Made by a program: the position numbers and the translations under genes
DNA from: Tigriopus japonicus
Lineage: Eukaryota; Arthropoda; Copepoda; Harpacticoida; Harpacticidae
Length of the DNA: 64,000 nt
Direction: 5' to 3'
Assembly (NCBI GenBank): GCA_010645155.1
Contig: CM021317.1
Location: 11,305,724 to 11,369,723, forward strand
Part shown: one piece after another, positions 32,453 to 43,500 of the stretch
How the letters are laid out: each line of letters begins with the position of its first letter
Numbering within the stretch: position 1 is the first letter of the stretch
The notes under the pieces: generated by a model
Seen by the model: only the letters and a program-made list of their open reading frames with translations
Told to the model about the DNA's origin: nothing
Databases searched by the model: none

Positions 32453-34718
32453 TGTCTCTAGTGATGGCAATTTTGAATGCATTGAATATTTTAGTATCTC
32501 ACTTAGAATGTATTGAATGTGTCTCAGGCAATTATTCTTTAAGAATTCTTCATGAATCATGATCTATGCCACACTTTTGAATATCTGGCCACAAAGTAGT
32601 TGTTTTTAGCATCTCTAGTTTTGGAAGGAACTGCATTTTGGAAGGATTTGCCAAAATTACTCAAAGGAACCAAACAATAAATGTCAACATTTTGAATTTA
32701 AAAAAAAATACATCTATAACGCAAATTATGCAATTTATGTGGCATGACCGACCATCTTGGGCGTCTATTACTTAGTTTTTAGGATCTTCCTTTCAAATTT
32801 TGGCAAATTTGTTTCATTACAAATTTAATAGCCATTTTGGCATTGCTGTTTGTCCAATTCAATCCAATCATCAGTCTCTCCAATCAGCCCTAAAATTGGT
32901 CCAATCAGCAATTTTCCCAATCCAATCTGTGGTTGACCCCATCAGTAGCTGAGACCATTCAGGATTTGGTCACACTCACATATTTGCACATTCCACACTG
33001 CCTAGTGTCTAGTGCTATGCTTTAGCTGATGCAGTGAAGTTGTCACCCTCTTTTGGGTTCAAACCATATACAGCATAGTACCTACTTCTGAAATCTCTGC
33101 TGATCCATCTATGGTCGTGAATCGTTCGTTCGTTCGTACAGAAATAATGTTTGGGAAAGAGAAGGACAAGGAACAAGGAATGTTCGGGTTGGGAATCCTT
33201 GTCCAGCCAGCTCAGGTCCTTTTACAAGGTCCAAAGACGAATCCAGGAACGGTGGAATAAGCACTAGCTGGTTTGGGATCTCAAAGGAGAGAGTCGGACA
33301 GGGCCAGCTGTGGGCCAGTTCCTTTTGATGACGTACTTGATGACGTGCTTGTCAGCAACATGGCTGGTGTCTTCTGGCACTTCTGGCCCTGCTCGTCGAT
33401 CACTGGTAGACTTTTTAGTTCTAAGGCTCATCCTGTCAAGAGTAGATCACAGAGAGGTTTAGTGCTAGAGTAAATTACTCATTTTCAGCCGCAAATCGTG
33501 GATGGAAAGCCCCCGGGACTCCTTCATTAAAAGCAAAGACGAACACTACCTTGGCGGATTTCGACCTAGGGCTAAAGAACATCAAAAATAAAATGGCTGG
33601 GAACTTCAATTTAACCAAACTTTGTCGTGATCTGCCACAGCTCGCTGTGGATATGAGAAGAATATGCTTTGTATTAACTTGTTTATTGCAGAATTGTTTG
33701 CGCGTTTATTATCATATAGATTTATAAACTTAACATGAATTTAAATACTTTACTTGAACATTCACAACCGGCCATTTGTGTCATAATAACGTAGGAAAAA
33801 AAATGATTTGGTTCATTCATATCTAGAATAAGTCAAAAACCAAGAGAATGTATTTTCGGGGAAAACACAAGTCCCAAATTGTGACAGCTTTTGGTTCAGT
33901 AGAATGCCATTTTAACCCAAGGTGGCACAATATGTCGATTAGTAACCCTGGTTGGTAGTGGAATGTACCAAAATAATTCAAAAAGTGCACTCACTTACTT
34001 TTGGAAAAGGAAGAAACAAAAAGTAAATTCGAGGGCATTGAGTTGTTAAAAGCAATACATTCTTATACTATTTATTTCCATTACTTTCTCGAAACATAAA
34101 AATTACCTTTCACTTTTGATCCCTACCCTGAGTGACAACAATAATAATGAGTTGCAATGAGCATGTAAAAAATTGCGAAAAGGAAAATTGTGTCAAATGG
34201 TGCCAACTTTGAAACTGAATTAATAGTTGTATTATTTACCGGGTGCTTCAAAAGAAATGGAACACCTAATCATATCATCCACAACTCATGATTGAAACCA
34301 AAATAACGTACCTCACTTTCGTTGAAAATGATTGACAAACACTTGGCTTGAAAAGCCAGAAAAAACAATTTCACTTTGTGTACTCAATATTTATGCGACG
34401 TCGGTTTTTCTCGCGAAAGGTCATTTCTGAAAACTACGACTTTTTCCTTTCCGAAATTTGGCTAAAATCGAAAAGAAGGCGGCATAAAAGGAATAAAACC
34501 AAATACGTCTTAAGAATTGTGATCTGTCACATCTTTTTGAGCTTCATACATTTTTGTGAGATCATCACCCATTTATGAGTAACAGACATAGCTTCCTATT
34601 CCGCTTCTTATGAATCACTCGATATGGTGCAAAAAGGTTCGTTTTTTCACGTTTTTGTATTGTTCGAATTTTTCTTTCCCTCTCAAACATTCCGTCATTT
34701 CCAAAACAATGTTCTTCC
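32453..34718. other. Intergenic DNA, no gene recognised
   Basis: AT-rich sequence without a supportable coding region. A CGTT repeat is seen at about 33121-33136. The ACCGGGTGCTTCAAAAG stretch at about 34239 resembles a mariner-type end but has no partner that I can find. Confidence 0.4.
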
Positions 34719-35826
34719 TAGAGCTCTATATTAGAAAGAGTACAATCATATCCAACGCCATCTAGTTCATTCTGCTCGCAACTGCTCGCCGTTCCCAAAA
34801 GGATGCACAGGTACCCTCTAAGCTGAACAAGTTTTCCAAATTATCAGACCAAGATAGCACCATTTGAGAAACTAAAGGGCCTAGAACCTTAATGAAGGGG
34901 TCCAAAATGAACTATTAGTGTGTTTCAAATGATTCAAAGATGAATCGCTTGTAGAATTAGGTTTAAAGCTTTAAAAGACAGTAAGAGAATGAAAATCTAT
35001 CCCTTTGGACATATTGATGCAAGAGGTGATGGCAACAGTGTGATAGGAAATGAAATTGCAGGGCTGCTGAATTCTCTTCCCTCTTATGCTTCACAGTCAT
35101 GGTTATTGCTAAGAAAGAGTGCAGGGAATTTTCTTCCTCTCTTGACTTCACCCCTGACTGCTATTCAAACTTGCCCACCTACCCCTTGATATGCAAGATC
35201 ACGGGTGTAAGTGGTGGTGGCCAGCAGGGGAGTCCAGTCAAATGCTTGCTAGCTTCAGATGGCTTGCCCAGCTTGCCCACTGACACTTGTTAAGAAGGGA
35301 ACTGCAAGGATTGCTGGGCCAGGCTAGCTCTCTCTCTCTCTTTCTCGCTCTCTCGCTCTCCACACTGAGCCCAGTGAGCAAACAAGGACTTGAAGGACTT
35401 GACTCAACATTTCAGGGTTGATAGGTAAAGAAAGGAAAACTCAACATGCTCCTCTCTATCACTATTCTTTCTCACACATTTTTTATAGTAGGAGCCCTGA
35501 TTGTGAACGTTTTCTCTGAAAAAAGCATTGATCACAATGAGGGGTGAGATATTCATTTTTCTCTTAGTCTTTTAGGTTTTAAACCTAATTTTACAGGCAA
35601 TTCAGCTATGAATCATTTGAAACACACTAATAGTTCATTTTGGACCCCTTCATTGAGGTTCTAGGCCCTTTAGTTTCTCAAAAGGTGCTATCTTGGTCTG
35701 ATGATTTGGAAAACTTGTTCAGCTTAGAGGGTACTTGTGCATCCTTTTGGGAACGGCGAGCAGTTGTGAGCAGAAGGAACTAGATGGCGTTGGATATGAT
35801 TGTACTCTTTCTAATATAGAGCTCTA
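34719..35826. mobile_element. Fold-back hAT-like element, TAGAGC family, copy 2
   Basis: The ends TAGAGCTCTATATTAGAAAG and its inverse, with arms of roughly 260 bp (about 34719-34980 and 35565-35826), enclose a spacer of about 580 bp. The flanking 8-mers GTTCTTCC (34711-34718) and GTTCTTTC (35827-35834) differ at one base. The first 25 bases are close to those of the element at 31112, so the two belong to one family although their interiors differ. The spacer contains a CT-rich tract (about 35326-35360). Confidence 0.85.
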
Positions 35827-37175
35827 GTTCTTTCCATGTTGAAGTTGTTTTATGGTGGTCTTGAAGCAGACCTTTCTCAAAACTCAAACTTTGACATTTA
35901 ACCCTTTAATCATGAAGGTAATCTTGGGTAAATCATTCTCTCGCTTGAAATGCTTTGTCTTTCTCGTCCAAGAACATAGTTTAAAAACAAAGACCAAGGC
36001 TTTTTATAGTTTTTTGTTACGTTTTGGAGGAATTATTGCCGTAAAAGGAGGATGTGTCAACATAAATTCAAGTAGTTTTACATTTTCGACGCCCCAAACC
36101 CGAGGACTCAAATTGAAATGAAACAAGCAATCTCATACATGATAAACTCGGATCTTAAACATGACTCCATGCTTTTGAAGGTTTAAATGGTATTTGATTG
36201 ACTGACCTAAAAATGGGCAAATTCTCAAAATCTGACAGCATCGAGAAGAGACTAACACTCCCGTTAAAGTTAACTTGATCCGAGTTTTCTTTTGTTCCAA
36301 TTGTTATCCTAAGTCGCTTTCAATTTCGAACTTCCTGTTTTGTTCCACACAATAATCAATTCGCACCCAGAATTCTGAGGCTAGTTTTTTAGACGCAAAA
36401 GATCGAACTCAAGATCGTACTTTAGTACCCTAAGTCCGATCTTGAGATCAATCTTTGCGTCTAAAAAACTAGCCTCTGGTCTGAAAATGCAGTGGAAATT
36501 TTCAGGGATGAAAAAAATACATACTTCATTCTTCAGTGACATCAGAACCAAGAAGCAGCACACATTTGGAAAGATCTTTTTTGTGCTAGTTTACAAAATA
36601 GGGCAACAACTTGGGCCTAGATATTTTTTCAACCAAAATATAGTGTCATGATTCCATGGAGGTTTTTGGGGCAGTGGACTCAGGGACTCCTTTTTCGTTG
36701 TTTTGAGATACAAGTGAGTTTTCATTGAGCAGCCATTTACTGGAAGTTTGATAAGTGGTTTTGAGAGAAACAGTTTTTGTACAGTTTTACGCCATGATTA
36801 AAGAACACAACAGGCTTGAAGCAATTGCAAGAAATGACATATTCAATTTAGAAGTGTATTAAATCTAGATGAAAAACTTATTTGCCAGGCTTTACGTGAA
36901 AGATTTGAAAGGCTTGTGAAGACTTGGATTTGATCTTGATCCTTACCTTTCTGGCATCTTCCCATTCCTGCTTACCTTCTTTCCTTCCGTTTTCACTACC
37001 CAAGGATTTAGCCGCGCACGTGGAGAGATTTTCTCTCAGTTTCGTACTCAAGTGTTTTGAGCCAATGCCGCTTTGCCTTGGTGAGATCCCTTTAGCTTAT
37101 TTTGCCGCTTGAGGGAAACCGAGCAAGTTCCAGAATAGTTTCCAAATTGTTTTTGCGGGGAAAGCACCAAAAACG
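35827..37175. other. Intergenic DNA upstream of the peptide-precursor candidate
   Basis: Apart from the hairpin at 36377-36476 no feature is recognised. The promoter of the gene starting at 37176 would be at the right end. Confidence 0.4.
36377..36476. other. 100-base near-perfect hairpin (miRNA-precursor-like)
   Basis: The arms 36377-36417 and 36436-36476 pair over about 40 bp: GAGGCTAGTTTTTTAGACGC is exact on both sides, followed by two or three mismatches or bulges and then CTCAAGATCG. The loop is about 18 bases. Size, loop and sparse bulges suit a pre-miRNA on either strand, but a tiny MITE would look the same. No target-site duplication is visible. Confidence 0.45.
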
Positions 37176-38175
37176 ATGGCCAACTACAAGTCATCAGCCT
37201 TTGTTTTGTTGTTGGTTGGGTTGGTGGTGATCCAGGCTTTTGACGAGGTAAAAATTCCTTCTGATTGCTTGTTTCTTCCTCTGGTTTTAATTGCTTTTCG
37301 ACAAGGTTTAAGTATTTTAGAAAATTTCGGTGTACCTCCATTTAGGGATCTATCGCCTTAAGGCTTTCATTAATTCAATTTGTTATGTCAATCTTCAAGT
37401 CGCAAATACACTACTAAAGTAGTGGCTTTTTTAGTCCAAATGCATCAAAACTGAATGAAACCAAAAAGCACTCAGTTTCCTGGATTGACAAAAATTAGTA
37501 CCAAGCTTTTAAATCAATCAACACATTGCTTTGGAAAAACATCAAGGTAACATAATTTTGTATGATTAGATAATTGGTGTTTGTTGTTAGAGTTTGTGTA
37601 AGAAAGAGCTAGTAAAACACTCTAATCGTCAAACACCGATCTCCACGAGAAGTGACGTCACATCTCAATTTCCGTTCACAAGCAGAACACATCGGTCAAA
37701 ATGTTTTTTTTTTGGTCTCAGTTTAAAAATGACCAATCCCATTTTTCTGTTAACGCATCAATAGGGCCTAGAATTATATTTTAAAGTATAACATATGCCA
37801 AAAAATATTTCCTCGATTTCCTAAATATTATTCTCGATTACTTGAGCAAGAAAAAATGTATCGGAAAAAGTTGAGGAAAATAGCTATTTGTTCATTCCGC
37901 AATAGACTTACTCGAAAAGAAACCAAAAATCACAAAACATCCACAAAAGGGGAATTGTACTAAATCAAATATTCACATAGCTATTATCATATAGGTATTT
38001 ATCATCGCAGAACCTTGCTATTAATAAAACCTTTTTGTAATTGTAAAATACCCATTGTTTGGTTATTTTGATTTTTATTGTTATTTTTGAATCTTATAAC
38101 GATTTTCGTAAAAACTGCCCAACAGGCCTTGAATGTTAAGTTTATGAGTGAATGAAGTAAAGAAGTAAAGAAGTA

Positions 38176-38247
<72 letters not shown>

Positions 38248-40227
38248 AAAGAAATAAGTTAAATCTTTTTAAGTCCTTTGTAAAATCAGTTTTGGTGTCA
38301 AGTGTGCCTCGAAAAACGACAAACTGCATCAAATTTACAAAAAAAAAATTCTAAGAAAATTGGCGCTCAGAAAATCATGGCGTTGCTGAAAAAATATTTT
38401 GAAATTCCGGCCTGTTTTTTAAGTACCTTCCAGGGTTTTGGAGCAAATTTATGGCAACATGAAATAATAGCGCGCCTCAAAGTCAGAGACTTTTTCCTAA
38501 TATGTATTTCCTGATTTTAATTATTTGCGAGACTCTTTTTGGAAAAATGTTCCACAAGCCTAGAAGTTTTTCTTCGTTAGGACATATTTTGTAAATGGCA
38601 TATGTAATATAATATGTGCCAATTGTTCCAATAATTTTTTCAATGCCCTGAGCTCATTCATGAATTGGTTGGTTCAAGAACCACTGAAAATCATTGGACT
38701 GGGAGGCTAACAAAAGGAATCATGATTTCCAGTAGGAACAAAACAGCTACGTTCTTCTGCAAATGAGACCTTGTATATGTTGACTTGATTATGTATTTCA
38801 ATTTTCAGCTTAATCGAATTCATTTTATGCTGTCTTCACTACGTAAGTTTGAGAAGGCATAACTTTTCACTCCGCCCTTCGATTGAGGTGAAAATTGAAA
38901 TACTTCGCCTTCTGAATACTCATAGAAGCAAGGTCTCGTTTGAAAAAGAACGCAATTGAATTAATCATTGTGGAAATCATACTTCTCACCGTTAGCCTCC
39001 CACTCCAGAAAATCAGTGCTTCTTGGTTAGTGAGACTTTTCTTTCGCAAAAAGTTGTGGTGGTATTAAAAAACTTTTTCTTTACCCTTTTGGGTCTTTCC
39101 GAGCTTCATAGACTATTAAATAATGGGTTTAATTTTTCATGAATAAACTTCCACTCAACTGAAAATTAATGAAGTGAAAGCACGCTATTTTCACTATATT
39201 TCAATCCCCCTCCCTTTTGACCTGGCTCTATTTTGATTCACTCTCTTGTGAAGAGGCTCTATTTTGACTTTGCACTATTTCATTCCACTCCAATTTCATA
39301 GGGTCCCCAAATTTTTATTTAGTAAATGTTTTCCCTGCCCAATATATCAGTCTTTTTTTGACCAAAAACACTCAAGACCCTGTAATTGGGTCTTGTTTTG
39401 TTATATAATATAATATCATTTTATATTGTTACGATGAAAATTCTTATCAGCAAATTGTCAGTATCTTGGGTCCTACGAGAGTTAAAATTCTTAAAAACCG
39501 ATTTTAGATAATTTTACAATTTTCTTGTTTATTAACCTGCTTTCTGATTCACTACAAAGCTGCAAGCTAGATAGCTGTCTAATTTTTCTTTGAAAAATAT
39601 TTAGACCAAGGCCAACATGATCTGAAAAAGGTCCCAAACTGCGGCAACAATCCGCCAGATTGTTGCCGCAGAGGTTCACAAAACCATACCCTACTCTTTC
39701 CATCACCAAAAAAAAATTGTGTTCACATTTCGAAACTACGGTAGTTCATGCCTTAGGTCAAATTTTGTTCAACTTGATTCAAAGGAAAAGCTCCATCTAA
39801 CATATTTTTGTATCAGCAGGAAAATCTGAGATCTCTTTCACCGTGGGACGCACTGCTCCCAAGGGACCACTTGGTTATGAAGCGTCCTTTGATGGGCGTT
39901 TGGCCGCGAGTCAAATCGTCGGTCAGAAGAATGAGGAAATCAGGAGCCGATTGGGTGGGTAAACGGGGATGGCCAATCAATGACCAAGATGTAAAGAAAA
40001 CTGGCTCGGGTGAATTTGAAGAGACCAAGTCCGTCCAACAATTACTACCCAGCCATCGCAAACTGATTGCCACTATAGATGGTCTGATTTTAAACGCTTT
40101 GAATCATAACTCTGTGGAATTTTGGTGTAGAAAAGCATCTTTCCAAAGAATGATCTCTATTCGGCAGGAACTCATGGCGAGCGACCCAGAAGCTTTAATG
40201 TCAAAAATTCCTCTGAATTTGTGTTAA
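37176..40227 (+). CDS. Candidate secreted peptide precursor (two exons)
   Basis: Exon 1 (37176-37247) encodes a 24-residue start with a clear signal peptide (hydrophobic core FVLLLVGLVVIQA) and ends at a GAG|GTAAAA donor. Exon 2 (39820-40227) follows a CAGCAG acceptor; the phases match (0/0) and the product has 159 residues. The mature part carries several basic pairs: KR after DHLVM, RR and RK around a lone Met, KR after SGADWVG, and KK after INDQDV. SGADWVG-KR would yield a C-terminally amidated peptide. The region between the first and third basic pair is strongly cationic and Trp-containing. The tail has only two cysteines (one in FWCRKASF, the other the last residue). I recognise no known neuropeptide family; a neuropeptide/hormone precursor or a cationic antimicrobial peptide are both possible. 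The join across the 2.6-kb intron is inferred from phase and signals only. Confidence 0.45.
38155..38249. repeat. AAAG/GAAGTAAA microsatellite
   Basis: A few GAAGTAAA-type units lead into about 18 units of GAAA. Confidence 0.9.
38690..39010. repeat. Opposed copies of a dispersed repeat, also at 26855-26985
   Basis: The words CATTGGACTGGGAGGCTAAC (38691 on) and, inverted, CGTTAGCCTCCCACTCCAG (about 38989-39007) match GCACTGGACTGTTGCCTGGA-type sequence near 26860. The motif ACGTTCTTCT...ATGAGACCTT is shared by 26939-26963 and 38751-38773. Confidence 0.5.
39639..39671. other. Perfect 14-bp stem, 5-base loop hairpin
   Basis: CTGCGGCAACAATC, loop CGCCA, GATTGTTGCCGCAG. It sits about 150 bases upstream of the second exon of the peptide candidate. 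No function is assigned. Confidence 0.6.
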
Positions 40228-40356
40228 ATCAAGTCTGGTACATTGTTTACTGATCAATCCCAATGTTCTCGAAGCTCTCCTTGAAGACACCACCCTTTGT
40301 ACTGGACTATTTGAATATGAAATGAATATTGTCGAGGATACATGTATCTATTTTCT

Positions 40357-40362
40357 TTATTT
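40357..40362 (-). terminator. Candidate poly(A) signal of the CLK kinase gene
   Basis: AATAAA on the minus strand, about 178 bases past the kinase stop codon at 40540. Confidence 0.5.
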
Positions 40363-40539
40363 TCACTAGACTTCCCTCTAAAGTTTGACTTGATTGGTTA
40401 TCATTGATTAAATGCCCTAGACATGCATCACAGAGATTGTGTGTGGGGAAACGAGACGGCGAGAGGTTAATTGGAGTTCGCAAACAAATCTACAAAGGAA
40501 CTCTTTCTTCTTGGTGACCCTGAGAACGATCCAGTTGAC

Positions 40540-43500
40540 TCAAATCTGCAGTCGCAAGATATGCCGAGACAGACTACTATTGGCCATGGTGGGCGGTTGC
40601 TGATAGCTCAAGGAACGAGTAAGGCCTTTGCTGAGCTTGGACACTTTGTCGAAGAACGAGTGTCGCAAGGCCTCTTTGAGAGTCATGCGAAACGTGGGAT
40701 CGTAGTCCAGCATGCGTATCACCAGATCGTAGAGACCGACCTCTTCTTGGCCGATACTCGAGCTCAAGGGATAGCGTTGGTATTGGTGGAGAGGCTTGCA
40801 ATGCTGGTTGGTGTAGTCGGCTACGCTGGACTTGGGGTCCCACTGGAGCTTGAGATGCGAGTTGAAGTATTTCGTTTTGGTTCGTTTGACCATGTGCTGA
40901 GGCACGGGACGGTCCAAGATCTTCTCCATCATGGCCAAGTGCTCCTTGTTGTCGTGTGTTTGAAAGAGTGTGTGGCCCTAAAAAAAAGAGTTGAAAGACG
41001 ATTCAATTTTTAGATCTTACTAGACAAACGTGTCGAGATAAGCATCTTGCTTGTGTGACCTTTCGTTTTTCATAATTTGTATATGCCAAATAAACGCAAT
41101 GTGGCCTTTTCACGGACGTTTCTAGATTTTCAAGATCAAACACATTGACAGAGGACACTCTTTTTCACCAGAGGGCTAAAACTAACTTTGTCTTGTCTGT
41201 CTTAGTTGACTTTATTTTTGAACTCTGCTACAACTACAATATTTCAACCCAGCACTCTTGGACAATGGTTAATCAAATTGAAGTATTGCTTCGTCCAAAA
41301 TTGACTTGTGCCGAACGATTACAAATAGTTGAGAGTTTTACTTTTGCTATTTTAATGATCATCGCCAGGGTTACAAATAAATTTCACGAGTGTATGTATT
41401 CATTTAAGGAACGCCAAGGGCACAGAGGTTCTTCTCTAAAAGCTTTCCAATCTTAGATAATTAGGTAACGGCAAAGAAAAATTACTTTTCCCGGCCCTCA
41501 CGTTCATTAGCCTCTCAATCAAGGGTGTTATTGAATGTTTGAGATTTGAGTCGTATAAGTTCGCGGGAACAATGGAGTAAAACGGAACCAAGGGCATAAT
41601 ATGTCGATATAGAAGATAACTTATTGAACTTAAAGGGAAAAAATTAAAAGGGAAAAAAATATTTACTGAAAATCCATCCCACGGCTCGAATGTATACTGA
41701 AGGTCAAGTTTTGAATCCCAATATTGAATTATCAAGTTAATTCATCCCTTGAAGCAATTTTTAAAATGTAGTTCTCCCCTCATATTTGGGTTGTGCAACA
41801 AGAAAACATGTGTTTTAAAGCAGAAAAAAATGTTATTTTTTTCTTTTGCAAACTCTTCCACGTCTCGACTATCCATTGAACCAATGCTAGTTGAAAATGC
41901 CAAGTTTTCTTCTTTTGAAAATTGCAGGGCTCCAAATAATCCTTTCACGAGAAGTTTCAGATAAAGACTATTTTTTATGTTTTAAATTCCTGTATCCATA
42001 TTTTGTTGTAGGAGGGTTTATTAGCAAATGTAAGCGATGATTTCTCGATTGCCGTAGTTTCGTAAAATCACGTTGCTTGGTCAGCAAGAAAATGATCTTT
42101 TATCCAAGTAATTACTTGTTTCTTTCATCGACATGATTGCTTATCCTATCGAGACATGGGAGTCAATTTTGGCCAGTTCCTTCAACGCATTCACAATGAT
42201 TAGGCATCTAAAGTTGTGGACCTGACATTGAAAGAAAGAGTTTCTTTCCAACATAAAACATGCCCACTATCGATTAGTATCGCAACAGCCCTTAAGAGTT
42301 TCAAGTTCCCACAAATACATTTTACCCCCACTTCAAATACAATTTGCCCATTGACATTGAGCGATGAAATTGCATCGCCAACTAATAGTACGTAGGGGTT
42401 TATCACGTTAACAAACTGATCAACAAGAACGAACGTAACAGAAAAAAGGGCCAAGTTCAAGATTGAAGCCCCCAAATCTGCAAGCATGCCGTAAACAACT
42501 GGTGATGTTTAGTTCTGGCCAATAACTAGTTTAATGAGCTCTGGAAGGTAAGAAATTCATGCCAACAGGGACCTCCAAGATCTGGATTCATAAAAATATC
42601 CTTGCTCGCTGCTTGGTGGGCCAATCCAGATTGCAGAACGAACAAAGTCGTATTTAATGGCCACAAAGAGCCAGTCACGTGTCCGTGAATGTGTTTGTGT
42701 GTGCTTCCATTTGAGGGTGCTTTGTTGATTGAGCAATGCACATTTACTTTACTGCTGTCCAAAAGCTTCTTTCATGGGAGGAGCCATCACAAGTTGTTGA
42801 AGTTATCCGTCAACCTTGATTTTGAAATTCGTCTCTGTGGCAATTTGAAAATAATCCTATCACATTCGTGAGTCGAAATGCATATGGACAACTTTGTAGC
42901 TCTGTAGAAACTCTTCTGGCCCATTCGAAATGAAATGCCAATTTATGCTCGCCGAAAAAAAGTCAATGGAACTCTAAAGAATACGGACATGGTTGACCCC
43001 AAAAATGGTCCAAATCGACATAGTCCATTGTTCGTTCAATCTATTTCTCCTTTCAATGTTAAACGTGACAGTCTGTTAAGCCTGACAACAATTCTATATC
43101 TAAATGGTCTCAAGTAAACTGTCATCCCCCAAAAAGAACTAACCATAAGCAACCCACACCCATTTGGTTGGTTGTAAAACCATTCGCCTTTGTCGGGCGT
43201 CTCTGAAAGAAATGCACAAGTTGGTTGAGAACCCATCATCCTGAAATAGCAGAATGAAAAATCTTTTCTTTGATCAATGATAGTCTGTCTCCTTTCTTCG
43301 CCTGATGCAACTAGTCCTCCTGGGAAGAAAATTTTAAAGCACTCCCAGTCTAATTGATAAAAGATCAAGTCATCGGGCAAGATGGCTCTGCAATTTTCTT
43401 GTGAACTGCGAACTGTACTCGACCATGTACATATGTGCGTACGCTACTTTGGTCTCAAGAGGTAGATCTACGAGTACTTCTTTATCACCGCGCGACCTGA

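Larger units (their letters stand above)
37248..39819 (+). other. Intron of the peptide-precursor candidate
   Basis: AT-rich. It holds the AAAG microsatellite (38155-38249), two opposed copies of a dispersed repeat (about 38690-38800 and 38905-39010) and a short perfect hairpin (39639-39671). Confidence 0.4.
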
